Below the pieces are notes generated by a model, which was not told the origin of the DNA, did not search any database, and was given only the letters and a program-made list of their open reading frames with translations. A stretch of 64,000 nucleotides of DNA, taken from NCBI RefSeq assembly GCF_027568575.1, contig NZ_JANUVP010000009.1. One strand, written 5' to 3'. Every line of letters starts with the position of its first letter. Position 1 is the stretch's first letter. The position numbers and the translations under genes were made by a program. The DNA comes from Caldifermentibacillus hisashii (GTDB lineage Bacteria; Bacillota; Bacilli; Bacillales; Caldibacillaceae). Shown piece by piece: positions 1 through 8,239 of the stretch.

Positions 1-690
1 AAAGCAGATTTATATGTAAAAAAATATGTTGAACAAGCAGATCTTCCTTTTTACCAAGTTGAAATTTCACCAATCTTGTTTGATCCGGCATCATTACCGA
101 TGAATACGGAAAAAGCAATGATCATAAATGAAAAACTGCCCTATTTATCAGAAAACTTAACATTTACTGCGCTTGCCGTCCCGAATCCTCATCTCATTTC
201 CATTGTTCCGAAAGAGATTCTCCTTGGAGGGGAACAGGAGCGGATTGCTTCATTTGTTAACAAAGAAAATCAGTATTTTCCTGACGGTGTTAATGTTAGT
301 TTCATTTATCCGATTCAAAAGGGTGAAATTTTTGTTCATACATTTGAACGGGGAGTCGGTTTTACGAACGCCTGCGGAACCGCAATGTCAGCTTCGAGCT
401 TGGTTGCTATATTGAACGGACTCCACGACTATGAAACACCGCTTATCGTTTACAATAACGGCGGATTTGTCAAGACCATTGTTCATAAGCAAGACGACAA
501 ACAATGGATCGACCTAATTGGCAATGGAACTTATGAATTTGATGGTAAGGTAACGGTTGATCTTTCAAGAGATCTCATGAAAGACTTCACCAAATTACAA
601 GCATATGAAGATGAAGTTGAACAATACCGGAAAATAGAAGAAAAAGCGAAACAAAAACGGATGGAAATTTTTGGTAGAGAATCCATCTAA
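1..690 (+). CDS. dapF: Diaminopimelate epimerase, 3' portion (gene runs off the left edge)
   Basis: The reading frame is open from base 1, so the start lies outside the window; about 229 residues are visible. The family interconverts LL- and meso-diaminopimelate in the lysine and peptidoglycan pathway, using two active-site cysteines. The second one is visible in ERGVGFTNACGTAMSAS near bases 350-400, the conserved C-terminal-half cysteine motif. A TTG at 76 could be misread as a start but has no ribosome site and sits in mid-domain. The tail after about base 600 is an acidic/basic helix not present in the typical enzyme, suggesting the Bacillaceae variant (YutL-like). Assignment to the family is firm; substrate is by homology. 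Confidence 0.85.
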   Translation, partial: KADLYVKKYVEQADLPFYQVEISPILFDPASLPMNTEKAMIINEKLPYLSENLTFTALAVPNPHLISIVPKEILLGGEQERIASFVNKENQYFPDGVNVSFIYPIQKGEIFVHTFERGVGFTNACGTAMSASSLVAILNGLHDYETPLIVYNNGGFVKTIVHKQDDKQWIDLIGNGTYEFDGKVTVDLSRDLMKDFTKLQAYEDEVEQYRKIEEKAKQKRMEIFGRESI

Positions 691-711
691 ATAGTGATTC
701 ATGCATCCGGC

Positions 712-2562
712 TTACTTGTCTTTTATGAAACGAATCATTTCCTGTAGTGGCCCGTCATTGTCAACTTGAAAAAAAGAAGCAAAGGGATTTCCTTTTCCTT
801 CTATCCTTTTCATAACCACATCTATGGAAAAACCGTCGGGGGTGATGTTTTCGGTTAACTCATCCCATTCCAGCGGTGCGGCCACACCGGCGTTTGCATT
901 TCCCCGAACCGAAAACGGGCAAATGATCGTCTTTCCTTTTGCATGTTGGATGTAATCAACATACAACCGATGACCGCGGTTTTTCTTTAACCGTTCAATT
1001 GTAAAATGCTTGTCATTTTTCATAAGTAAATAATTGGCGATAAATTCAGTGAACTTCCTCGTTTGATTCCAAGTGATTCGGTTGCCGGATAGCGGAAAAT
1101 ACACTTGAATTCCCCGATTGCCGGACACTTTGACAAAAGCATGAAGTCCTAACTTGTCAATAATATCTTCCTTTAGATAAAGGGCAGCTTCGATGGCCAG
1201 CGGAAATTCTGCCTTTGTTGGCGGATCTAAATCAATAACAACTTCTGTCGGGAATTTTTTATCAATGGTTCGGAATGGGGTATGAAATTCAATTGCCAAC
1301 TGGTTGCCGAGCCAAAGAAATGTTTCAAAATTATTGCATAAAATATAATTTATTCCTTCGTCCAAATAAGTCTCCACAAAGTCCGGTGCATAGTCCGGAC
1401 AGTTTTTCTGAAAAAAAGCTTCCCCGAAAATCCCATGCGGATAGCGGATAACAGTAAGTAATCGATTTCTTAAAAACGGTTCCATATAAGGGAAAATAAA
1501 TTTCAGATATTTAATATAATCTAATTTCGTTATTGAATTTTTTTCCCAAAGCGGTTTTTCCGGATGGGTGATATTGATCGGAATATCCGTATCAGTTTCC
1601 GTCTTGTTCACTTCGGACATTTCCATCATCTTGGAAAGGGTACAGTCAGCCGGTGATGTCTGGAAAAGAAATTGAGAAAAAAACGGCTCACGTAAAGTTC
1701 CATCATAAAATTGTAAATAAAATAATTCTACACATATTGAAGGCAGTACATACACGAATTGGGCGTCTTCATCGGTGGCATTTTTCTTCATTATTTGAAT
1801 CAATATATTTGTTTCATCCTGATTCATTCCATTTTTGAAAAGACCTATGGGAATGATCTTTTCTTTTTCATAAACAGCAACATGAAAAAATCCGTTGTTT
1901 TTCTCAAAAGCAGTAATGAAACAGTGCACTTTTTTCCAATTTTTGATCTTAAGCCATTGTGTCGTTCTCTTTCCTTCAATCCATTTGCTTTCTGCCTGCT
2001 TTGCGACGATTCCTTCTCCTTCTTTCTGCTTGACCGTTTCCCAAACCTCATGAAACTCTTTATGAAATGGAAGAAACTGGATAAAGCAATGATTGGCCGG
2101 GTCGGGTGAAAGGGGAAGACTGCAATGCTTCATCACTTGATAAAGCAGCTCCTTTCGTTTTAGAAAAGGCTGCTTTGTCACCCATTGACCTTTTAATTGA
2201 AGTAAGTCAAACGCAAGATAAGTGGAAGTGTTTGACAGCGATGCTTCAAAAATTCGCTTTTTACAGCGCATTCGTCCCCTAGTCTGCAAACGAAAAAAAT
2301 CACTCTTACTGTCATTTTCCAAAATGGTCAATTCACCGTCCAATAGGATGGGAAAAAAATCGGATAATTGTTTTTTATAATGATTAAAAAAATTGACTGC
2401 TTCAGGAAACTGGTCAATCAGACTTTTACCGTTGCGACTAATCATATCAATTCCTTGATCATCCATTTGTATGATGGCACGAAACCCGTCATATTTAATT
2501 TCATAAACCCATTTTTCTTCTTTTGGAACATCAAAGGATAGTGTAGGCAGCATTGGTTTCAT
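712..2562 (-). CDS. ligD: Bifunctional NHEJ DNA ligase/polymerase LigD (YkoU type)
   Basis: 616 residues, close to the B. subtilis protein (about 611). The N-terminal half is an ATP-dependent ligase: motif I EIKYDGFR with catalytic Lys23, DGELTIL near 75-81, EGEGIVAK near 181-188 and WLKIKNW near 203-209. The C-terminal half from about residue 330 is an archaeo-eukaryotic primase-type polymerase with the metal-binding DLD at 444-446. There is no phosphoesterase domain, as expected for Bacillus. The protein fills and seals double-strand breaks held by Ku, whose gene is divergent 188 bp away. In B. subtilis this system acts mainly in spores. Its stop is only 22 bp from dapF, convergent, with no clear terminator between them. 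Confidence 0.95.
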   Translation of the reverse strand: MKPMLPTLSFDVPKEEKWVYEIKYDGFRAIIQMDDQGIDMISRNGKSLIDQFPEAVNFFNHYKKQLSDFFPILLDGELTILENDSKSDFFRLQTRGRMRCKKRIFEASLSNTSTYLAFDLLQLKGQWVTKQPFLKRKELLYQVMKHCSLPLSPDPANHCFIQFLPFHKEFHEVWETVKQKEGEGIVAKQAESKWIEGKRTTQWLKIKNWKKVHCFITAFEKNNGFFHVAVYEKEKIIPIGLFKNGMNQDETNILIQIMKKNATDEDAQFVYVLPSICVELFYLQFYDGTLREPFFSQFLFQTSPADCTLSKMMEMSEVNKTETDTDIPINITHPEKPLWEKNSITKLDYIKYLKFIFPYMEPFLRNRLLTVIRYPHGIFGEAFFQKNCPDYAPDFVETYLDEGINYILCNNFETFLWLGNQLAIEFHTPFRTIDKKFPTEVVIDLDPPTKAEFPLAIEAALYLKEDIIDKLGLHAFVKVSGNRGIQVYFPLSGNRITWNQTRKFTEFIANYLLMKNDKHFTIERLKKNRGHRLYVDYIQHAKGKTIICPFSVRGNANAGVAAPLEWDELTENITPDGFSIDVVMKRIEGKGNPFASFFQVDNDGPLQEMIRFIKDK

Positions 2563-2684
2563 TTTTTATCACCCGTTTTTTAATAAAAGAACTTTGAAAA
2601 GCTGGTATCATCTAACAGTGGTCGCTACTTGCGCTTTTCTTAGTATATCTATAGTAGTAATAACTTATTTACCAAAAGTTCATC

Positions 2685-2715
2685 TGTATGAAAAAAACGG
2701 TGCTTATGAACACTA
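2685..2715 (+). promoter_or_regulatory. Candidate forespore (sigma-G-like) promoter of ku
   Basis: TGTATG at 2685-2690 and AACACTA at 2709-2715 are separated by 18 bp. They match 4/6 and 5/7 positions of the sigma-G pattern TGAATA / CATACTA. The position leaves a leader of about 30 nt before the ku start. B. subtilis ku and ligD are known sigma-G genes; the match here is only moderate. Confidence 0.3.
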
Positions 2716-2750
2716 TGTAATAAAAACAAAGATAAAGGGATGATTATGAA

Positions 2751-3593
2751 ATGCATACAATGTGGAAAGGAAGTATCAGCTTCGGGTTAGTAAATATTCC
2801 GGTAAAATTGCATGCTGCGACGGAAGATAAAGATGTAAAATTTCGGAGTCTGCATAAAAAATGTCATACCCCCATCAAATATCAAAAAGTATGTCCCAAT
2901 TGTAATATAGAAATCTCCAATGATGAAATTGTGAGGGCTTATGAATATACAAAAGGAAAATATATCGTTATTGAGGATGAAGATTTTGCCGGTCTTGAAA
3001 AAGAAATAGAAGATAAAGCAGTTGAGATTATCGATTTTGTGAAAATTACAGATATTGATCCGATTTATTTTAAACGCAGTTACTACTTGTCTCCGAATGA
3101 AGGAGGGGTTAAAGCGTATTCATTATTAAGAAAAGCGTTGCAAGAAACTGAAAAAGTCGGTATTGCCAAAATTGTCATCCGCTCCAAAGAGCAGCTTGCC
3201 GTGATCCGGGTTTATGAAAACACATTGGTAATGGAGACAATTCATTATCCCGATGAGGTTCGAAAAGCAAAGGACGTACCGAATGTCCCTTCTGCTAACC
3301 AAATAACAAAGAAGGAATTGGACACGGCCATTCTTTTGATTGATCAATTATCAACGGAATTTCATCCGGAAAAATATCATGATGAATATCAAGAAGCGGT
3401 ATTAAACTTAATTGAAGCAAAACGGACAGGAGAAGAAATGGTGACACCCGAGACAAAAGATAAGCCGAATAATGTTATGGATTTAATGGCAGCCCTACAA
3501 GCTTCGATAGACCGAACAAAACCGAATCAGGAAACAAAAGAAAAACCGGTTAAAAAACGGAAACCTGTTACTCGTGCCAAGAAAAAAGCTTAG
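2751..3593 (+). CDS. ku: Non-homologous end joining protein Ku
   Basis: 280 residues, opening MHTMWKGSISFGLVNIPVKL, the hallmark N-terminus of bacterial Ku. The Ku core (a homodimeric ring that threads DNA ends) runs to about residue 240. A cysteine cluster near residues 38-52 (CHTPIKYQ..CPNCN) is typical of many Firmicute Ku proteins. The C-terminus ends in a lysine/arginine-rich tail (KKRKPVTRAKKKA), the segment that in other Ku proteins binds DNA and recruits LigD. The ATG at 2751 has AAAGGGA about 10 bp upstream. The gene is divergent from ligD, so the two form a complete minimal NHEJ module. Confidence 0.95.
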   Translation: MHTMWKGSISFGLVNIPVKLHAATEDKDVKFRSLHKKCHTPIKYQKVCPNCNIEISNDEIVRAYEYTKGKYIVIEDEDFAGLEKEIEDKAVEIIDFVKITDIDPIYFKRSYYLSPNEGGVKAYSLLRKALQETEKVGIAKIVIRSKEQLAVIRVYENTLVMETIHYPDEVRKAKDVPNVPSANQITKKELDTAILLIDQLSTEFHPEKYHDEYQEAVLNLIEAKRTGEEMVTPETKDKPNNVMDLMAALQASIDRTKPNQETKEKPVKKRKPVTRAKKKA

Positions 3594-3676
3594 TAAGGGG
3601 AAGAGGCTGATAAGAAGTGGCGCGATTTTTTTCTTAACATACAATAGAGAGAAAAATTTAAGAGGAGGAAGCGGTA

Positions 3677-4210
3677 TTGTATCAGGTTGGTTATTTTTGT
3701 TATCCTGTTCAACCATGGCCATTGTATTACCACGGTAGTCAAACACCGGTGAGGGCTTACGCTGAAATAAAAGGGGGACCATTGGCACCGAATATTCATG
3801 GCTTTGTTGTATTTACCGATATGGGCAATGGAACCGATGTGTTTGTTGAGGTAAACGGGCTACCGCCATATCAAAAGCGAGGAAATGGTCAAGACCCTAT
3901 CGGTCCACATGGCTTTCATATTCATGAAAAAGGCAGTTGTGCGGTAGGGAAGGGGGATGATCCGTTTCAAGAAGCCGGCGGTCACTGGAACCCGACCAAT
4001 CAACCACATGGGAATCATGCAGGGGATCTGCCTGTCATATTTTCGAACAACGGGTACACACGCATGAATGTGTTTACGGACAAATTTCGTGTCCGTGAAG
4101 TGATTGGGAAAGCAATGATCATTCATGAAAGCCCTGATGACTTCCGGACGCAGCCTGCAGGTGACGCAGGAAAACGACTTGCTTGTGGTGTGATTAAACC
4201 GTTTTATTAA
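3677..4210 (+). CDS. Cu/Zn superoxide dismutase-like protein without signal peptide
   Basis: 177 residues. All metal ligands of SodC enzymes appear in order: HGFHIHEKG (two Cu His), GGHWNP (bridging His), HGNHAGDLP (Zn His, His, Asp) and IIHESPDDF (Cu His). GDAGKRLACG supplies the active-site Arg and the disulfide Cys. It should therefore dismutate superoxide. The start is a TTG at 3677 with AGGAGG at 3663-3668; an in-frame stop at 3659 excludes any longer N-terminus. Most bacterial SodC proteins, including the lipoprotein-like YojM, are exported; here no signal peptide or lipobox is visible. The N-terminus is instead rich in Tyr and Pro, so a spore-coat or cytoplasmic location is possible. 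Confidence 0.8.
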   Translation: MYQVGYFCYPVQPWPLYYHGSQTPVRAYAEIKGGPLAPNIHGFVVFTDMGNGTDVFVEVNGLPPYQKRGNGQDPIGPHGFHIHEKGSCAVGKGDDPFQEAGGHWNPTNQPHGNHAGDLPVIFSNNGYTRMNVFTDKFRVREVIGKAMIIHESPDDFRTQPAGDAGKRLACGVIKPFY

Positions 4211-4389
4211 AAAAATGGATCCGATCTTAACGGCAGTCAAGACCCCCACTTTCAAGATTTTCGAATTTATAAAAAAAGTTGGTGAGAAACGGGCTGCCCG
4301 TATGCGTCCGATTGTATTAACTTACCGTCCATAGAGGATAGAAAAATAAGGGAAACTGCAAAATTTTTAAAAAAACCCTAATATTTGAG

Positions 4390-4418
4390 TTGACATTTTC
4401 AGCAAATTCCTTTATATT
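4390..4418 (+). promoter_or_regulatory. Sigma-A promoter of the first csp gene
   Basis: TTGACA at 4390-4395 and TATATT at 4413-4418 with a 17-bp spacer, a near-consensus match. Transcription would start near 4425, giving a leader of about 150 nt before the ATG at 4574. Long leaders are characteristic of cold-shock mRNAs. Confidence 0.75.
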
Positions 4419-4424
4419 TATAAG

Positions 4425-4573
4425 TGTGATACATAGTTCTTTATATTTTTTTGGGATTTAAAGTCGCAACACCAAATGATGTAGGCGATTTAAGTTGTCC
4501 TGCATCTCGGTTTGCGACTTTTTTCATTATATAAGAAGTATGTAAAAATGTTCATATTTTTAGGAGGATTAAC
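4425..4573 (+). promoter_or_regulatory. Structured 5' leader of csp mRNA with a terminator-like hairpin
   Basis: An exact 9-bp stem pairs AAGTCGCAA (4461-4469) with TTGCGACTT (4512-4520). Inside it a second stem pairs 4478-4485 with 4499-4506 (8 bp, one wobble). The outer stem runs straight into a T-run at 4519-4524. This resembles an intrinsic terminator placed between promoter and gene. It could act as an attenuator or as a temperature-sensitive fold, as known for csp leaders in other bacteria. Confidence 0.55.
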
Positions 4574-4774
4574 ATGAATCAAGGTAAAGTAAAATGGTTT
4601 AACACAGAAAAAGGTTTCGGATTCATCGAAGTAGACGGCGGAAATGATGTATTTGTACATTATTCAGCTATTCAAGGTGATGGATTCAAAACATTAGAAG
4701 AAGGGCAATCTGTTTCTTTTGATATCGTTGAAGGTAACCGTGGACCACAAGCTGCTAACGTTGTAAGACTATAA
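4574..4774 (+). CDS. Cold-shock protein (CspA/CspB family)
   Basis: 66 residues, the standard length of Bacillus Csp proteins. Both RNA-binding motifs are present: KGFGFI (RNP1) and VFVHYS (RNP2). It is a single OB-fold that binds single-stranded RNA/DNA as an RNA chaperone. The ATG follows AGGAGG at 4562-4567. It has its own promoter, leader and terminator and is followed by a second csp gene, about 80% alike, that is separately transcribed. Confidence 0.95.
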   Translation: MNQGKVKWFNTEKGFGFIEVDGGNDVFVHYSAIQGDGFKTLEEGQSVSFDIVEGNRGPQAANVVRL

Positions 4775-4782
4775 TAAATCAT

Positions 4783-4822
4783 TGGTGATGGGCAAAGTGG
4801 TTCATCACCATATTTAATTTTT
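4783..4822 (+). terminator. Intrinsic terminator of the first csp gene
   Basis: TGGTGATG (4783-4790) pairs exactly with CATCACCA (4803-4810), followed by a T-rich stretch ending TTAATTTTT. Confidence 0.75.
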
Positions 4823-4941
4823 GGAATTTCTTCCACTAATTTTTCTTGTTTTTTTCAAAAAGAACGTTTAGAATTCAATTTTTCATTTATAATAGTAATG
4901 TATGGGTAGAAAGCCCACATTCATTTTTTAGGAGGATTTAC

Positions 4942-5142
4942 ATGGCAACAGGAAAAGTAAAATGGTTTAATGCTGAAAAAGGATTTGGTTTTATTCAACA
5001 AGAGGACGGCAACGATGTATTTGTACATTATTCTGCCATCCAAGGAGAAGGTTTCAAAACATTGGAAGAAGGACAAAGCGTTTCATTTGATATTGAAGAA
5101 GGTCAAAGAGGACCTCAAGCAGTAAATGTTCAAAAGATATAA
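4942..5142 (+). CDS. Cold-shock protein (CspA/CspB family), second copy
   Basis: 66 residues starting MATGKVKWFNAEKG. RNP motifs KGFGFI and VFVHYS are intact. The frame is open further upstream, but GGAGG at 4931-4935 and similarity to the neighbouring Csp fix the start at 4942. A TATAAT box at 4888-4893 probably belongs to its own promoter, although no good -35 is visible. The leader would be only about 45 nt, unlike the long leader of the first csp gene, so the two paralogues are probably regulated differently. Confidence 0.95.
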   Translation: MATGKVKWFNAEKGFGFIQQEDGNDVFVHYSAIQGEGFKTLEEGQSVSFDIEEGQRGPQAVNVQKI

Positions 5143-5189
5143 TCTTGTTCACTTCAATGTAAAATAACGAAATCTTGATCAAATAATTA

Positions 5190-5227
5190 GGGGTTGTCCA
5201 TCACTTGGGGACAGCCCCTTTGTTGTT
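5190..5227 (+). terminator. Intrinsic terminator of the second csp gene
   Basis: GGGGTTGTCC (5190-5199) pairs with GGACAGCCCC (5209-5218) with one wobble, followed by TTTGTTGTTTTT. Confidence 0.85.
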
Positions 5228-5261
5228 TTTAGTCGAATATAGATTAAAAACTGTTGATGGT

Positions 5262-5771
5262 TTAATCCTCTTTTGGTTGTAAATGGAGCGGCGGTGGAAC
5301 TAACCAACCTTTTTCTTTATTCAGTCGTAAAAATTTGCCGCCAAGAACCGCTTTTTTTCCGTGAAATCTGCCAAATAACAAGGCAATATCTTCCCGAATG
5401 GCCTGCCCCATCATCGTACTGCAGGTGATTAATCCTGCCGCGATGTCAGCGGATATTTTTGCCGCAATTTCATTATCCATAAATCTTGCGCCTGCAGGAA
5501 TACTTTCTAAATCTGCAACCGGTCTTGCTGGTGGCGAAGGTGGCAGACCAACACCATTTTCTTTTAACAACTCTGCTACTTCTTTCATTTCTTCTTGACT
5601 TGCTGTAATCGCTTCATGAATTAATTCCTTAAGATCACCGTCACCAGCATGGTTTAACATCGTCTGATAGGCGGCAACACATGCTTGTGATGTAAATAAA
5701 AATGACCATATACCAAATACTTCCCCATAATGTAATGGTTCATTTTTGGGGTTTCCGCTTAAAATACCCAT
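5262..5771 (-). CDS. DUF3231 family protein
   Basis: 169 residues, mostly helical, resembling one copy of the DUF3231 domain (YHYGEVFGIWSFL..., CSTMMGQAIREDI...). The function of the family is unknown; members are common in Bacillaceae and often carry two such domains. The ATG at 5771 lies in a 30-bp sequence that is repeated exactly 64 bp upstream. The good ribosome site (GGGAGG near 5844) belongs to the upstream copy, so this start has no visible Shine-Dalgarno. Translation may depend on coupling with a short overlapping upstream frame. A family member is likely; expression is in doubt. Confidence 0.65.
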   Translation of the reverse strand: MGILSGNPKNEPLHYGEVFGIWSFLFTSQACVAAYQTMLNHAGDGDLKELIHEAITASQEEMKEVAELLKENGVGLPPSPPARPVADLESIPAGARFMDNEIAAKISADIAAGLITCSTMMGQAIREDIALLFGRFHGKKAVLGGKFLRLNKEKGWLVPPPLHLQPKED

Positions 5772-5843
5772 ACATTAACAACAATGAAATCTATCATTTC
5801 TTGGCAGTCTTCCGGTTTCCGCTTAAAATACCCATACATTAAC
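5750..5843. repeat. Duplicated gene start: 30-bp direct repeat 64 bp apart
   Basis: Bases 5750-5779 are repeated without change at 5814-5843. The repeat contains the start codon and first codons (MGILSGN) of the DUF3231 gene. The 34 bp between the copies matches nothing obvious in the gene. The duplication separates the ribosome site from the intact frame. Confidence 0.9.
5759..5839 (-). CDS. Possible upstream frame coupled to the DUF3231 gene
   Basis: A 26-codon frame starts at ATG 5839, a few bases after GGGAGG, and ends with TAA at 5761-5759. It overlaps the DUF3231 start by 13 bp, the arrangement used for stop-restart coupling. A second ATG at 5835 in the original frame gives only MGILSGN plus six codons. 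The frame arose from the duplication, so it may be an accident that happens to rescue translation. Confidence 0.3.
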   Translation of the reverse strand: MYGYFKRKPEDCQEMIDFIVVNVWVF

Positions 5844-6024
5844 CTCCCAATTTATAGCTTTAATTTACAATATTATCGTTTCCTATTTGTTTTAACTTAA
5901 CCACCTAAACGAATTAGTAAAACTTTCCTGAAATCCATGAAGGAGTTGACAGAGAACGATTATTTTCAACTGTTGAGGGGAACACTAACAAACATCTTAA
6001 AATATCAATTTGGGGAGGATCTGG

Positions 6025-7389
6025 ATGAATAAAGAAGAAAAAAAATTAAAATGGTGGCAATTGTCCATTTTGGGAACTGGTTTTATTATTGGCACCGGTT
6101 TTTTTCTCGGATCGAATATTGCCATCAAAGCTGCCGGACCTGCCGTATTGGTCACGTTTTTGTTGGCGGCAATCGGCACATATATTGTTTATGATGTGTT
6201 GAGCCGAATGACAGCAGATGATCCCCAGTCCGGTTCCTTTAGTTATTATTCAAAAAAAGCGTTTGGAAATTGGGCAGGTTTCGCAAGCGGTTGGGTGTAT
6301 TGGAGTTCGGAAATGTTAATCATGGGCAGTCAGCTTACGGGCATTTCCATTTTTACAAAATTTTGGTTTCCGGAAGTTCCGATCTGGATTTTTGCCAGTA
6401 TATATACCGTATTAGGAATCATTGTAGTACTGGTAGGAGTTAAATGGTTTGAACGGCTCGGAAACTTGTTTGCCATTGCCAAATTGTCTGCCATCGTAAT
6501 GTTTATTATCCTCGCCATCCTTGGTTTGTTCGGTGTATTGGACCGAGGTGGAGGTCGAACCTATTTTCCTAATTCATTAACGACATTTCTACCGGCCGGA
6601 TTGAAAGGAGTCTGGGCAGCACTTCTATTTTCCTTTTATGCATTTGGTGGGATTGAAATAATGAGCATCTATGCAACGAGATTGGAAAATGCAAAAGATG
6701 CACCAAAGTCAGGGAAAGTAATGCTTGTATTACTGACGACCATCTACCTTGTTTCGATCGGAATGTCGGTTATTTTAGTTCAATTATCAAAATTTACGAT
6801 GGATGATAGTCCGTTCGTCGTTGCTTTGGATGGATTTCGTTTAGCATTTATTCCCCATTTATTTACGGCTATTTTAGTCATTGCCGGATTTTCGACAATG
6901 TCTGCTTCCCTTTATGCGGTTACAACATTGCTGATTTCATTGTCAAAAGAAGGATATGCGCCGAAGAAATTAAGTAAGAAAGGCAAATTAAAAGTTCCTT
7001 TCCCTGCTTTAGTATTAACGACAGGCGGGCTGATTGTCTCCATTGTTTTAGGGTTATTGTTGCCAAATTCCGTTTATGAATATATTACAACAGCAGCAGG
7101 GTTAATGTTGCTTTATAATTGGGTTTTCATCTTGTATTCAGGCAAAAGATTACTGACTTTGACTCGTGTTGATCAGATCAAACGGATTATTGCCACAGTA
7201 TTGATCTTATCAGCAGTGACCGGATCTCTTATTTATCATTCGAGCAGACCTGGATTTTACATCAGTATCGGCTTTCTTTTCGTCATCGGAATTGTGACTG
7301 TCATCATGAATCGCCGTTTTAAAGGTGCGAAAGAGGAAGGGCAACGAACGAAACAGACAGGACTATTTGAAAGGCTGGAAAATATTTGA
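6025..7389 (+). CDS. Amino acid permease, APC superfamily
   Basis: 454 residues with about 12 hydrophobic segments. The N-terminal GTGFIIGTGFFLGSN is the glycine-rich helix-1 motif of APC transporters that contacts the amino-acid backbone. It is probably a proton-coupled amino-acid importer in the membrane; the substrate cannot be told. The ATG at 6025 has GGGGAGG at 6012-6018. A TTG at 6010 in the same frame falls within the ribosome site and is rejected. The gene stands alone and shares a terminator with the convergent LysE-type gene. Confidence 0.85.
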   Translation: MNKEEKKLKWWQLSILGTGFIIGTGFFLGSNIAIKAAGPAVLVTFLLAAIGTYIVYDVLSRMTADDPQSGSFSYYSKKAFGNWAGFASGWVYWSSEMLIMGSQLTGISIFTKFWFPEVPIWIFASIYTVLGIIVVLVGVKWFERLGNLFAIAKLSAIVMFIILAILGLFGVLDRGGGRTYFPNSLTTFLPAGLKGVWAALLFSFYAFGGIEIMSIYATRLENAKDAPKSGKVMLVLLTTIYLVSIGMSVILVQLSKFTMDDSPFVVALDGFRLAFIPHLFTAILVIAGFSTMSASLYAVTTLLISLSKEGYAPKKLSKKGKLKVPFPALVLTTGGLIVSIVLGLLLPNSVYEYITTAAGLMLLYNWVFILYSGKRLLTLTRVDQIKRIIATVLILSAVTGSLIYHSSRPGFYISIGFLFVIGIVTVIMNRRFKGAKEEGQRTKQTGLFERLENI

Positions 7390-7401
7390 AATATATAGAA
7401 T

Positions 7402-7441
7402 AAATGCCGGGCTCTTTAAACGAGAAAACCCGGCATTTTCT
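7402..7441. terminator. Bidirectional terminator between convergent transporter genes
   Basis: AAATGCCGGG (7402-7411) pairs exactly with CCCGGCATTT (7429-7438). T-runs stand on both sides in the appropriate strands. Confidence 0.85.
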
Positions 7442-7451
7442 GTATAAAAAA

Positions 7452-8075
7452 TTAAAATAGTGCTTTTATTCCTTGATAACCAAAATAAATACCGAAGCCG
7501 ATCAGGGATAACCCGGAGATAATGGATAGCAGTTTTAAGAATTTCGTTGCAAAGTATTTTTTGAATGTACTTGAAATTCCTGCCATTGTAATATCCCAAA
7601 TAAAAAGTCCGATAAAAATAGCAGAACTGTAGAGGAGCAATTGTTCTTGTCCGTATTGTTTTACGGTTGTAGTTAAGACAGATCCGTAGATGCCTAGCCA
7701 AAATAATATTGATAACGGATTTAATAATGACATAAAAAAACCGGTCAAAAAAGATTTTATTAAGGGTTCATTATTGCGCTCATTTCTTGTGTCAATTTTG
7801 GCAGAATGAATCAAACTTTCAATTCCGGTATAAATAAGGACAAAAAAGCCGAATAGCCATAAAAAAGTTTGCATGAACGGGATTTCCAGAAAGTGTACGA
7901 CACCAAAAAATATAAGTAACATAAATAAACCATCTGCCAACATGGCACCAAGTCCGACAAACCATGAATGAAAAAAACCATGCTTTATGCCGTGGTCAAG
8001 CTGGGCAGCATTAATCGGTCCAATGGGAGCAGCCAAGGAGAGACCTAAAAGGATGTAACTGAAAAAGACTGTCAT
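7452..8075 (-). CDS. LysE/RhtB family amino-acid exporter
   Basis: 207 residues and about six membrane segments. The N-terminus LLGLSLAAPIGPINAAQ is the family signature (AxPGPxN-like), and the overall length is typical of LysE, RhtB and YrhP proteins. Family members export lysine, threonine, homoserine or other amino acids. The ATG at 8075 is preceded by GGAGGTCG on the minus strand. It is monocistronic. Substrate is unknown. Confidence 0.85.
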   Translation of the reverse strand: MTVFFSYILLGLSLAAPIGPINAAQLDHGIKHGFFHSWFVGLGAMLADGLFMLLIFFGVVHFLEIPFMQTFLWLFGFFVLIYTGIESLIHSAKIDTRNERNNEPLIKSFLTGFFMSLLNPLSILFWLGIYGSVLTTTVKQYGQEQLLLYSSAIFIGLFIWDITMAGISSTFKKYFATKFLKLLSIISGLSLIGFGIYFGYQGIKALF

Positions 8076-8239
8076 CTGTAAACGACCTCCATAATGGTAT
8101 AGCTTGTACCATCATATTCATGAAAAGGTCTGTTTAGGACAAAAATATGGACAATCCATTTTCAGATAAGAATGAATAAAAAAAATTACATAAAACCATC
8201 CTTAATCAAGGCAACATGCCAATCCTTCTCACAAAAAAA

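Noticed and set aside
1759..2109. 116-codon plus-strand frame within ligD
   Set aside because: Antisense to a well-supported gene, Phe/Leu-rich shadow composition and no ribosome site.
3860..4255. 131-codon minus-strand frame over the SodC-like gene
   Set aside because: Shadow of the conserved SOD frame; Cys/His/Arg-rich translation without motifs.
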